The notes below the pieces were generated by a model, which was not told the DNA's origin, made no database searches, and saw nothing but the letters and a program-made list of their open reading frames with translations. Positions 35,051-43,724 of a stretch of DNA of 64,000 bases are shown here, piece by piece. The position numbers and the translations under genes are program-made. The DNA lies in assembly GCA_029212615.1 (NCBI GenBank), contig JARGPJ010000002.1, positions 1 to 64,000 on the forward strand. Reading direction: 5' to 3'. The number at the start of each line of letters is the position of its first letter. The first letter of the stretch is position 1. The DNA is from Verrucomicrobiales bacterium. GTDB lineage: Bacteria > Verrucomicrobiota > Verrucomicrobiia > Verrucomicrobiales > DEV007.

Positions 35051-35114
35051 ATCAGATCGGCAGGTTATCCAATAGTCTGAAGTAGGAAGGTAGATACAAT
35101 TTTATCATCGTTTT

Positions 35115-36365
35115 ATGCACACTGACCGAAGAACATTCATCAAGGGGATTGGAGGCACTCTCGCCTTGCCGTTTCTAGAATCCAATTTGATTGCAGGAGC
35201 AACCACGCCCACTCGATTTCTGGTCGTGGCTAACCCCTTTGGGATGCATCCTGAGCATTTCTTTCCAAAGGATTTCGGAAAGGACTTCACGATGTCGCGA
35301 ACCTTGAAGTCACTTGAGTGGCTCAAAGACCGGATCTCGATTCTTTCGCATACTGATCACAACATGGTCAGCGGTCATGGTCGGGAGATTGCGTTTCTCA
35401 GTGGGGTGCTTCCTGCTGATGCTCAAGCTTTCCCCGAGAAGAATATGTCCGTTGATCAGGCGGTTGCTCGTCACACAGGGGCTCATGTTCGGTATCCTTC
35501 CCTCAATGTCGGATTAGGGAGCGGAGTCAGGATGAGTTGGACTGCTAACGGGGTGGAGAATGCACTGATCTCAGATCCTCAGCGATTGTATGATCACCTC
35601 TTTCTGAATTTGACGAGGAAGCAAAAGAAGGCACGCCGCGATATGCTGACTCGAAATGAGAGTATTCTTGATGCGGTCGGGGATCAGCTATCCGCAGTGG
35701 CGAGGCAGGGGAGCAAAGCAGACGCCGGTCGGCTGGATCAATATCAGACCGCTATTCGCGAATTGGAGAATACCCTCGCCGGTCGCCAACACTGGATCGG
35801 GCAGGATAAGCCATCCTTTGATATCTCTCATCACTACGAGGGCGCGGCCACGATTCATAATGAGTATCATGCGTTCTTCGACATGATCTCATTCGCATTC
35901 GAAACTGACATGACGCGAGTCGCGACCATCGCGTTTCCGACGAATCTCAGCTACACTGACGTTTCAGGAGTGACGCGCAGCTATCATGGCACGACTCACA
36001 ACGGGAAGATGGAAGATGTGACCGATGAGTTGGTTGCAATTGAGTCGTTTCAGATTGAGCAGCTCTCACGTTGTCTGAAGAGACTGGATTCGATTCCGGA
36101 ACCAAATGCTGAGGGAAGTTTGTTAGATCACACGGTGGTCCTTTTCGGCAGTGGCATGGGCTACGGTGGAACTCACTCAAACCGGAACTTGCCGGTGTTT
36201 GTGGCGGGTGGGGGATTTGATCACCTGGGTCATGTCGATACGAGGAATGAATCAGGCGAAAATATGGCGCTCTGTAATCTGTTCGTGACCTTGATGCAGC
36301 GTTTCGGCATCGAGCGGGATGAGTTTAACCTCAGCACGGGGGCTTTCGATCTTCGTTATGGATAG
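35115..36365 (+). CDS. DUF1552 Tat-exported protein (second copy)
   Basis: A 416-residue protein with a Tat signal (DRRTFIKGIGGTLALPFLES). It has the same blocks as the copy at 33564: FGMHPEHFFPKDFGKDF, HNMVSGHGREIAFLSG, SVDQAVARHTG, FGSGMGYGGTHSNRNLPVFVAGGG. Its stop overlaps the DUF1592 start at 36358 by eight bases. The order DUF1552 then DUF1592 is the reverse of the operon at 29-35 kb, and there is no sigma factor in front. Function unknown; it probably works with the downstream cytochrome in the periplasm. Confidence 0.9.
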   Translation: MHTDRRTFIKGIGGTLALPFLESNLIAGATTPTRFLVVANPFGMHPEHFFPKDFGKDFTMSRTLKSLEWLKDRISILSHTDHNMVSGHGREIAFLSGVLPADAQAFPEKNMSVDQAVARHTGAHVRYPSLNVGLGSGVRMSWTANGVENALISDPQRLYDHLFLNLTRKQKKARRDMLTRNESILDAVGDQLSAVARQGSKADAGRLDQYQTAIRELENTLAGRQHWIGQDKPSFDISHHYEGAATIHNEYHAFFDMISFAFETDMTRVATIAFPTNLSYTDVSGVTRSYHGTTHNGKMEDVTDELVAIESFQIEQLSRCLKRLDSIPEPNAEGSLLDHTVVLFGSGMGYGGTHSNRNLPVFVAGGGFDHLGHVDTRNESGENMALCNLFVTLMQRFGIERDEFNLSTGAFDLRYG

Positions 36366-38871
36366 TCTTTTAATTGGGGGGGGCAATCCCCCGCGAGTCG
36401 TGGTGATATTGGCTCTCGTGTCATGCGCAGGGTTGTGGGGCAGTCGTGCTTCTGCCAGTCCGGCACTGATGCAGGAGCATTGCCTGGCGTGTCACAATGA
36501 GGAAAAGGCCAAAGGAAAGTTTGAACTTGGTTTTCTCGGGGATACCCCAACCGAGGAGAATCTTGAGCATTGGCTCGATTCACTCGACTATGTTGTTTCG
36601 GAGGAGATGCCGCCTGAGGATGAGAGCGAGTTGACGCCCGGCCAGCGTGAGGAGCTGATCGATTTCCTCGAGAGCAAAGTTAAGGCGTTTGAGAAAACGA
36701 TGGAGTTCACGGTGACTCCGAAGCCACGTCGGTTGAACAACCGCGAGTTCGCCAACAGCGTTCGTGACGTACTCTTATTGGAGAATGTGGGGACAAATGT
36801 TCCGATGGATAACCTGATCGGTGATGCCTTGCATCATGGCTTCGATACGCACGGGGAAACACTGAGTTTCAGTCGCTTCCACCTTGAGCAATACATTGAG
36901 GCCGTTCGCAAGGTGCTCGACGCCACGATCATGAGCGGGGAGCGACCAAAGTCGAGGCGGATTCAGATTCCTGCAGAGCGTATTGTCCGACAGAGCCTGA
37001 ACCAGAATGTGGGTCGCCCTGACCGCCACCTGAAAGAGGGTGTCTTTGATTTTCTAGACCCCCGGCTTGCCGCGCAGTTTCCGGATTTTGGTGAGGCCCC
37101 TGCGGCGGGGTATTACAAGATCAATATCAAGGCGACGGGAACGGATCGCGGGATCTATGATGCCGATGATTCGGGTTTCTATCACGGAGACCCGATTCAA
37201 CTGAGCGTGCACCTTGGAGATCAAGTCACCACTTACGACCTCCCGGATGATGAGGTCATTGAGCTGGAGCTGACGGAGTGGCTGGGCGAAGGAACGGTAA
37301 TTGAACTTCGCAATCCAACTGATGCGTTCACGATGCGTGGCAATGGGAACTTCAAGTTTCAGTATGCCCTGACACCAACCCATCTTAAAAAGTATGATTC
37401 AAGCCGCTACGAGGAGTTGGTGTCTATCATCGAAGCTTCTCCGGATAAGAACTCGCGAAAGGGAATCGACACGTGGCACAACTGGACCAAATACTGGATG
37501 GGAGCCCGGCCGCAGGTTTTCTCCGTCGAGATCGAAGGCCCGTTCTATCATGCCTGGCCTCCGAAACGGCAAGTGGCTCTCCTGGGGGTAGACCCTTCGG
37601 CAGAGAAGGCAATAGAGATCCTGCGCCCCATCGCCAACCGGGCATGGAGGCGCCCGGTTCAGGATGGTGAATTGCAGAAGATCGTCGACATGGTTCAATT
37701 GGAAGCGGAAACAATGGGGGATATCGAGGCGCTCAAGGAAGGCATCGTTGCGATTCTTGTGGCACCGTCATTTCTGATGACGGATCTGGCTGAGGTGCCT
37801 GCAGGGAACCGGTTTGCCAGCAAACTGAGTTATCTTCTTCGCAGCACAACGCCTCGCCAGGAACTTCGCGAAAAAGTGGGAGCAGGTCGTTTGGCTTCCT
37901 TCGATGCGGTCCGCGAAGAAATTGCGGAGGCTTTTGAGTCCGGGGGCGCAGACGAATTTTTGAATGAGTTTCCCTTTGCCTGGTTGGAATTGAACGACAT
38001 CAACTTCATGGCTCCGGATCCGGAGCACTATCGCTTCTATCACAAGAAGCGCGTCAGTGAGGACATGGTCAATGAAGTGCTGGCCTTCTTCGAAAATGCC
38101 GTTCGAGAGAACCTTCCCTTGCCGGAGTTCCTTTCGGCTGACTACAGTTTCATCAATGCGGATCTCGCCAGTATCTATGGGGTGAAGGATGTGCCGGAGG
38201 ATTCAGTGCTTCGGAAATATCAATTCACCGACGGTCGTCGTGGCGGGCTCCTGGGAATGGGAGCATTTTTGACGGCCACTGCTGACAGTCTTTCCACTTC
38301 GCCGATTCACCGGGCGGTGTTTGTGATGGAGAACTTCATGGGAATCCACCCGACACCTCCTCCACCTGATGTCATCATCACGGAGCCGGATGTCAGGAAT
38401 GCGACAACGATCAAGGAAGTGCTCGCCGCGCATACTGAAGACGCTAACTGCGCCAGCTGTCACGAGACGATCGATCCCTGGGGATATGCTTTCGAGAATT
38501 TCGACCCGACTGGTGCCTGGCGTGATGTCTACGTAGTGCCTGCATCCCTTGAGACCGATGAAGAGGGTGAGTTGATTCCGGGTGAAGGGAAACCGACGAC
38601 CGTTGAGATCGACGCGAGTGCACGGTTTCGCAACGGAATTGAGTATCAAGGGATCGTCGAGTTCCGCAGGCAGATCCTGACAGAGGGAAATCGAGATCGT
38701 TTCGTCCGTTGTTTCATTGAGAAATTGCTAACCTACGCAAATGGTGCCGAGCCCGAAGAAATTGATTTTGTCGCGATTGATAGAATTCTAGAGAAATCTG
38801 CAGAGTGTAACTACCGTATTGTGGATACCATTTCTGCGGTGGTGGACAGCGAACTTTTCCGTGGCGAGTGA
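36358..38871 (+). CDS. DUF1592/DUF1588/DUF1585-type PVC cytochrome protein (second copy)
   Basis: An 837-residue exported protein from ATG at 36358. A start at 36319 would lie deep inside the preceding gene. The signal peptide is VVVILALVSCAGLWGSRASA. The heme site is Cys42-Leu-Ala-Cys45-His46, followed by PRRLNNREFANSVRDVLLL (DUF1587), an insert (KINIKATGTDRGIY), DUF1592 (RFASKLSYLLRSTTPRQEL), DUF1588 (RGGLLGMGAFLTATAD) and CASCHETIDPWGYAFENFD as second CxxCH. It is the partner of the overlapping DUF1552 gene. The redox role is inferred from the heme motifs only. Confidence 0.9.
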   Translation: MDSLLIGGGNPPRVVVILALVSCAGLWGSRASASPALMQEHCLACHNEEKAKGKFELGFLGDTPTEENLEHWLDSLDYVVSEEMPPEDESELTPGQREELIDFLESKVKAFEKTMEFTVTPKPRRLNNREFANSVRDVLLLENVGTNVPMDNLIGDALHHGFDTHGETLSFSRFHLEQYIEAVRKVLDATIMSGERPKSRRIQIPAERIVRQSLNQNVGRPDRHLKEGVFDFLDPRLAAQFPDFGEAPAAGYYKINIKATGTDRGIYDADDSGFYHGDPIQLSVHLGDQVTTYDLPDDEVIELELTEWLGEGTVIELRNPTDAFTMRGNGNFKFQYALTPTHLKKYDSSRYEELVSIIEASPDKNSRKGIDTWHNWTKYWMGARPQVFSVEIEGPFYHAWPPKRQVALLGVDPSAEKAIEILRPIANRAWRRPVQDGELQKIVDMVQLEAETMGDIEALKEGIVAILVAPSFLMTDLAEVPAGNRFASKLSYLLRSTTPRQELREKVGAGRLASFDAVREEIAEAFESGGADEFLNEFPFAWLELNDINFMAPDPEHYRFYHKKRVSEDMVNEVLAFFENAVRENLPLPEFLSADYSFINADLASIYGVKDVPEDSVLRKYQFTDGRRGGLLGMGAFLTATADSLSTSPIHRAVFVMENFMGIHPTPPPPDVIITEPDVRNATTIKEVLAAHTEDANCASCHETIDPWGYAFENFDPTGAWRDVYVVPASLETDEEGELIPGEGKPTTVEIDASARFRNGIEYQGIVEFRRQILTEGNRDRFVRCFIEKLLTYANGAEPEEIDFVAIDRILEKSAECNYRIVDTISAVVDSELFRGE

Positions 38872-38880
38872 GTGGTTCTC

Positions 38881-39936
38881 ATGAAGTCTTCCCGGCTCTT
38901 TCTGCGTCTCCTCTTTGCGTCCCTGGCACTTCCTGCTATGATGTTTTCCGAGGTCATGGTCTCTTTATCAAAGGAGCATCAGATCGCTGTTTTTGATGTT
39001 GATCCGATATCAGGGAAGCTCAGCGAGAAACATAGGATCTCCACCCCGGGACCGCCCGGCGCGATGGCTTTCAATGAGGCCGGCGATCGTCTTTATGTGG
39101 CGATGAAATCGAAAGGAGGAATAGCATCCTTTGGCGCGAATGCAGACGGGCAATTCGAGTTGCTCAATCAGGTGGCGATCGATGGAAACGCCGGATATCT
39201 GGCCGTTCACCCGACCGGGGAGTTTCTTCTCAGTTCTTACTACTCTGAAGGAATGGTTTCGGTTCATCGGATGCTCGAAGGCGGGCGGCTCGCCGATGAG
39301 CCGGTCGTGATCGTCGAAACGGACGAGCGCTCCCACGCCGTTGTGAGCGATCCGAGAGGACGTTTTGTTTTTGTCCCGCATACGCGACCGAATTCCATTT
39401 TCCAGTTTCGCTTTAACGAGGAAACGGGAGCGCTCACTCCGGGAGATCCTCCGGCACTTCAGCGCGAGGAGGAATCCGGTCCACGCCATCTCTGGTTCCA
39501 TCCCACGCTCGACTTTGCCTATAGCAGTGACGAGCAGGGCAAAGCCATCACGAGTTACGATCTTTCAGAATCCGGGGCCTTGAGCGTTCTGGAAACGAAA
39601 ACAAGCTTTCCGGACGACTACCTCGAAAAAGGATCGACAGCCGACATCGAGGTTCATCCTTCAGGGAGGTTTGTCTACATCGCGAATCGCGGAGTGAACA
39701 CGATCGCCGGATTTCGTGTCAACGAGGAGGACGGAACCGTTTCGTTGATGCAACAAAGCGAAGTGGAACCGGTGCCTCGGTCCTTCAATATTTCACCCGA
39801 TGGAAACCACCTCGTTGCAGCCGGGCAGCAGTCCGGGAGGCTGGTCGTCTTTCGGATCGATGAAGAGGGACTTCTTCACGAGACACAGCGTCTCGACTCC
39901 GGCGGTTCTCCATGGTGGGTTGTCTTCCGGCCCTGA
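38881..39936 (+). CDS. lactonase-family seven-bladed beta-propeller protein
   Basis: A 351-residue exported protein (signal peptide LRLLFASLALPAMMFSE). Propeller repeats of the 6-phosphogluconolactonase/YbhE type are visible: LSEKHRISTPGPPGAMAFNEAGDRLYVAM, cited as PGAMAFNEAGDRLYVA, then NAGYLAVHPTGEFLLSSYY, DPRGRFVFVPHTRPNSI, GPRHLWFHPTLDFAY, ADIEVHPSGRFVYIANRG and SFNISPDGNHLVAAG. ATG at 38881 is preferred over GTG at 38872. It lies nine bases after the cytochrome gene. A periplasmic lactonase could hydrolyse sugar lactones made by oxidation, which would fit an oxidising role for the neighbouring heme protein; this is inference. Confidence 0.87.
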   Translation: MKSSRLFLRLLFASLALPAMMFSEVMVSLSKEHQIAVFDVDPISGKLSEKHRISTPGPPGAMAFNEAGDRLYVAMKSKGGIASFGANADGQFELLNQVAIDGNAGYLAVHPTGEFLLSSYYSEGMVSVHRMLEGGRLADEPVVIVETDERSHAVVSDPRGRFVFVPHTRPNSIFQFRFNEETGALTPGDPPALQREEESGPRHLWFHPTLDFAYSSDEQGKAITSYDLSESGALSVLETKTSFPDDYLEKGSTADIEVHPSGRFVYIANRGVNTIAGFRVNEEDGTVSLMQQSEVEPVPRSFNISPDGNHLVAAGQQSGRLVVFRIDEEGLLHETQRLDSGGSPWWVVFRP

Positions 39937-40041
39937 AATGGCCTGCGTGACCCTACCTTTCTCGTTCAGGTCTCTGCCGAATCAGGGACGCTCCCGAATC
40001 CCGGTTGCCGGCTGCAGGGGGAATGCGCTATGTTTTGATGA

Positions 40042-40527
40042 ATGGCGCTTCCCCTAACGTTTAGACGCTTGATTGCTTTTGTCGGAAGTTCTGTGTTACT
40101 CCCTGAGGCCATCCTGTTTCTCGGCCTCTCGATCTGGAAAGGGTTGCGGTTTTATAATGGTCTCATTGACCCGGGGCCACCTCGCTGGTATTATTTTTCC
40201 TCGGCGCTTTTTCTTCTGACCGCTTCGTTCTTTTGCGTCTCAACCTGCCGGGAACTTTGGAGTAAGGCTCGAGTTGAGGAAAAAGTGGAGGACGAACTTT
40301 CGACTGAGAAATCAGGAACTCCGACAGCGGCTCAACGGCTCACGATGCTCTGGTTATCCGCAGCTTTCACCGTCTCCATGTTCGTGATCCCACTTTTGCT
40401 TATCACGCTCGGTGCTTTGCTCGACAAGCGGGAGGAGGTCGGGTGGCTCATTGGCGTTCCCGTTGGACTCGGCGTTATCATCTTTTTCACTCTCCTGCGA
40501 TTGAGAAAGCGAGGGAAGGGGAAGTGA
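40042..40527 (+). CDS. small integral membrane protein
   Basis: A 161-residue protein with four hydrophobic segments: about 9-27 (LIAFVGSSVLLPEAILFLGL), 48-66 (YYFSSALFLLTASFFCVS), 100-125 (LTMLWLSAAFTVSMFVIPLLLI) and 135-153 (GWLIGVPVGLGVIIFFTLL). The loop between segments two and three is charged and the C-terminus is basic. I do not recognise a family. It ends six bases before the convergent sulfatase stop. Codon use matches the neighbours, so it appears real. Confidence 0.65.
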   Translation: MALPLTFRRLIAFVGSSVLLPEAILFLGLSIWKGLRFYNGLIDPGPPRWYYFSSALFLLTASFFCVSTCRELWSKARVEEKVEDELSTEKSGTPTAAQRLTMLWLSAAFTVSMFVIPLLLITLGALLDKREEVGWLIGVPVGLGVIIFFTLLRLRKRGKGK

Positions 40528-40533
40528 TCAATC

Positions 40534-42057
40534 TTATCGACGGGAGAATGTCTTCTTCCAGTTGGGCATGCCTTTTTCTTCCCAGTTTTTCTTACCGGCG
40601 GCGGTGTCGTGCCATTGTGGGTCGATGAGATTTTGGCTCCATTCGTATCCTTTGCCGAGGAGGTAGTCGAGGAGCTCGAGGTTTTCTCCGGCCAGATCAG
40701 TTGTTTCTGTGAGATCAGCACTCAGATCGTAAATACGCCAGGCACCGAATATCTTGCGATATGCCTTCAGGTTTCCCTGTCGAATTGAGACTTCATTCCC
40801 TACGCCGTGATGGCGGAGCCAAAAGACGGGCTCGTCGCCTCTTGGATTCTGACCGTTCAGCAGATCGTTCCAGATGTCTTTTCCATCGAGGGTTTTTCCC
40901 TCCGGGATGTCGGCGTTGGCCAGTCCGGCGAACGTCGGATAGAGGTCGAGAGAGAGGACGGGGTGTTCGAATACGTGACCGCCAGGAACCTGATCCGGCC
41001 AGTGCATGAACATGGGGACGCGGATGCCACCTTCGAGAGTTGAGCCTTTATCGTCCTGCAAGGGGGCGTTGCTGGCCCCTTGTCTGATCTTCCCTCCGTT
41101 GTCGCTCATGAAGACGATAAGGGTATTGTCCATGACAGTGTCTGATGAGTCACCGTCTCCATCCGGATCGTTCAGGGTGTCGACGATGCTCTTCATTCCG
41201 CGATCGACGGCATAAATCATTGCCACGTAATTCTGCCGCCTTTCATAGTCCTGAAAATTGACTCCGTTCCCGGGGGTGGCCGGTTCGTGATCCGGATAGA
41301 GGTATTGAAGGTCTTCGGTTTTTCCGTGCAGCGGAGAGTGCGGCGCGTTGTAGGCGAGATAGAGAAAGAAGGGCTCCTCCTTCTGTATCCCCGTTTTCAT
41401 GAAGTTGATCGCTTCTTCGGTCAGGGTGTCGGTGAGATAGACACCGTCCGGCGACATGATATCCTCTCCGTTTTTCTCGAGGAAAAATTGATAGTCGTTG
41501 ACCTTCGGTTCAACCTTATCGGTCAAAGATGGGTAGTAGTGATGCCCACCCCCGGTAAATCCATAGAACTCGTCGAAACCGCGGGAATTTGGGTGAAAGG
41601 GCTTTGAAGACCCGATGTGCCATTTTCCAATGCAGCCGGTGTAGTAGCCCGCGTCCTGCAGCACCGTGCTCATCATGATCTCAGTTTCGGGAAGCCCACG
41701 TTCGTTGTAGCCTTCGAGATTCTTCGCCACGTCCGGGAGGTTTTTTTGTCCTCCGAAGGTATGAGGCATTCTTCCGGAGAGAAGCGCCATTCGGCTGGGG
41801 CCACAGAAAGGGTGGGCGACGTAAGCCTGTTTGAAGATCGTGCCGCCCGTTGCGAGCGCATCAATGTTTGGAGTCACGACATCAGTTTCGACTCCAAACA
41901 ACTCCGCGTTGAACCCTACATCTGCGTAACCGAGGTCATCGAGAAAGATAAGAACGATGTTTGGTGTGGTGGGGCTCGATTCGGATTGAGCAGTCCCGGG
42001 CAGGGTGAGGAAGCCTGCTGCAATGATGCATCTGAAGAGTTCGATCCGTTGAGTCAT
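40534..42057 (-). CDS. exported sulfatase
   Basis: A 507-residue S1-type sulfatase with signal peptide (to about residue 24). FLDDLGYADVGFN gives the metal Asp pair (Asp40, Asp41). The formylglycine site is Cys85-Gly-Pro-Ser-Arg89 (FCGPSRMALLSG). CIGKWHIGSS, LYLAYNAPHSPLH, MSDNGGK and GGIRVPMFMHWPDQ complete the core. Codons for DPDGDGDSSD form a short Asp/Gly-rich loop that may bind calcium. The C-terminus reads WHDTAAGKKNWEEKG, a common end of this subfamily. It is divergent from the sulfatase operon at 42200. Maturation factor not in the window. Confidence 0.92.
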   Translation of the reverse strand: MTQRIELFRCIIAAGFLTLPGTAQSESSPTTPNIVLIFLDDLGYADVGFNAELFGVETDVVTPNIDALATGGTIFKQAYVAHPFCGPSRMALLSGRMPHTFGGQKNLPDVAKNLEGYNERGLPETEIMMSTVLQDAGYYTGCIGKWHIGSSKPFHPNSRGFDEFYGFTGGGHHYYPSLTDKVEPKVNDYQFFLEKNGEDIMSPDGVYLTDTLTEEAINFMKTGIQKEEPFFLYLAYNAPHSPLHGKTEDLQYLYPDHEPATPGNGVNFQDYERRQNYVAMIYAVDRGMKSIVDTLNDPDGDGDSSDTVMDNTLIVFMSDNGGKIRQGASNAPLQDDKGSTLEGGIRVPMFMHWPDQVPGGHVFEHPVLSLDLYPTFAGLANADIPEGKTLDGKDIWNDLLNGQNPRGDEPVFWLRHHGVGNEVSIRQGNLKAYRKIFGAWRIYDLSADLTETTDLAGENLELLDYLLGKGYEWSQNLIDPQWHDTAAGKKNWEEKGMPNWKKTFSRR

Positions 42058-42199
42058 GAGGAAGTTGAGACTGTCTCACCAACACTGCCGCGACCGTAAA
42101 AATCTAACGCGCCATTTTAATTGATTGCCAATATCGGCAGGTTTTGTAACGAAGGGGAGTAAGAGGAGGCGGGACCTCCTCCTGAATCAAGCCCCTTCG

Positions 42200-43723
42200 A
42201 TGATAAAACCTTCAATTACAGTCGCTGTTTGTCGAGCTGTCGTGCTCGGACTCGTGTTCTGCTCTGCCGGGCTCCTCAGAAGTGAGTCACTGCCTAACAT
42301 CGTTTTCATTCTTGTGGATGACCTCGGTCATGCGGACGTCGGTTTTAATGGATCCACCTATTACGAGACACCTCATCTCGATGCCCTCGCCGATTCAGGG
42401 CTTGCCCTGGACCAGGCCTACATGTACCCGACTTGTTCGCCTTCGCGAACGGCTCTGTTCACGGGGAAACAGTCTTTTCGCACTGGCGTCTATACGGTTC
42501 CGGTGCTTGAGAAAGGAAGCGCGAAGGAAAATATATTCTCCCGCTGGACCGTCGGTTTAGAGCATCGTGGTTATTCTGAAATTCTCGCGGAGGCAGGATA
42601 TCAGTCAATCCACCTCGGGAAGTGGCATCTCGTCGGTCCCTACCCAACGGAGGAGTTGGCGATGGAATTTCCGTTGAAGCAGAAGCTGAAACAGCCTGAC
42701 CCCTTTGATTTCAGCTGGGTTGAACATCATCGAACTGAGGCGGTGAAAGCCTATTATCCGGAGGGGCGTGGGTTTCTCAAGAATGTCGGCGGCACTTATC
42801 GGGGGGATCCTGCTCTCGAGGACGGCGGTTATCAAAGCGAAACCGGCGGTTATTTCGCCCCGTTTACGAATCCGTTTATTGAACAGAAAGAGGACGATGA
42901 CTGGCTCACGGACCGCCTCACCGATGATGCGATTGCGTTTATCGAGGAGCATCAGGAGCAGCCGTTTTTTATCAATCTTCACTACTACACCGTGCACCGT
43001 CCGATTCGTGCGAGGAGTGAAGCCTTGCTTGAAAAGTATCTTAAGAAGCCGGGTGATCCTGCTACCGGTCAGGGAGAAGGGGAGAACCGTGAAGTTCATG
43101 CGTCCTACGCGACGATGATCGAGTCGCTCGATGACAATGTCGGAAGGATCGTTGAGTTTCTTGATCGTTCCGGGCTGAGAGAGAACACGCTGATCGTGTT
43201 CACTTCGGACAACGGTCAGAACGGGGGGCAAAGTAGCAATCACCGGATGCGCGGCTCCAAGGGATACATCTACGAGGGCGGCATCCGTGTCCCGACTTTT
43301 TTCAATTGGCCGGGAAAGGTTGAGGCGAGACGGAGCGAGATTCCGGTGGGTGTTCTCGACTACTTTCCGACCTTCATTGATCTTGCGGGAGTTGGTGATT
43401 ATGACGGAATGCTCGACGGCAAGTCGCTCACTCCTTTGTTCAGCAAGGACACGGAGGCCTTTGCTGAACGACCTCTCTTCTGGCATATCGCGAGTCAATG
43501 GAAGCACGGGACCTGTTCAGCGATGCGAAAGGGAAACCATAAGCTGATTCAGTTTCTCGCCGATGGAAAACTGGAACTCTATGACCTCAAGGCTGATCCG
43601 ACGGAATCGAACAACCTCGTTGATTCAGAACCTGAACTCACGGCAAATTTGCTCGACGAACTCGTCGCGTGGCGGATAGCGAATGAAGTTCCGCTCCCTC
43701 CTAATTCTACGCTTTTACATTGA
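42200..43723 (+). CDS. exported sulfatase, first gene of a three-sulfatase operon
   Basis: A 507-residue S1-type sulfatase from ATG 42200, chosen because a signal peptide (SITVAVCRAVVLGLVFCSAG) begins there. Active-site blocks: LVDDLGHADVGFN (Asp40, Asp41), formylglycine site Cys79-Ser-Pro-Ser-Arg83, HLGKWHLVG, FFINLHYYTVHRPI, SDNGQNGG and GGIRVPTFFNWPG. The stop is one base before the next gene's ATG, so translation is coupled. It has closely spaced neighbours in the order sulfatase, heme dehydrogenase, sulfatase, sulfatase. This suggests stepwise removal of sulfate from a multiply sulfated glycan. Confidence 0.92.
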   Translation: MIKPSITVAVCRAVVLGLVFCSAGLLRSESLPNIVFILVDDLGHADVGFNGSTYYETPHLDALADSGLALDQAYMYPTCSPSRTALFTGKQSFRTGVYTVPVLEKGSAKENIFSRWTVGLEHRGYSEILAEAGYQSIHLGKWHLVGPYPTEELAMEFPLKQKLKQPDPFDFSWVEHHRTEAVKAYYPEGRGFLKNVGGTYRGDPALEDGGYQSETGGYFAPFTNPFIEQKEDDDWLTDRLTDDAIAFIEEHQEQPFFINLHYYTVHRPIRARSEALLEKYLKKPGDPATGQGEGENREVHASYATMIESLDDNVGRIVEFLDRSGLRENTLIVFTSDNGQNGGQSSNHRMRGSKGYIYEGGIRVPTFFNWPGKVEARRSEIPVGVLDYFPTFIDLAGVGDYDGMLDGKSLTPLFSKDTEAFAERPLFWHIASQWKHGTCSAMRKGNHKLIQFLADGKLELYDLKADPTESNNLVDSEPELTANLLDELVAWRIANEVPLPPNSTLLH

Positions 43724-43724
43724 T

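Noticed and set aside
42605..43507. 300-codon open frame on the minus strand
   Set aside because: Antisense to the sulfatase at 42200; shadow of a GC-biased gene.
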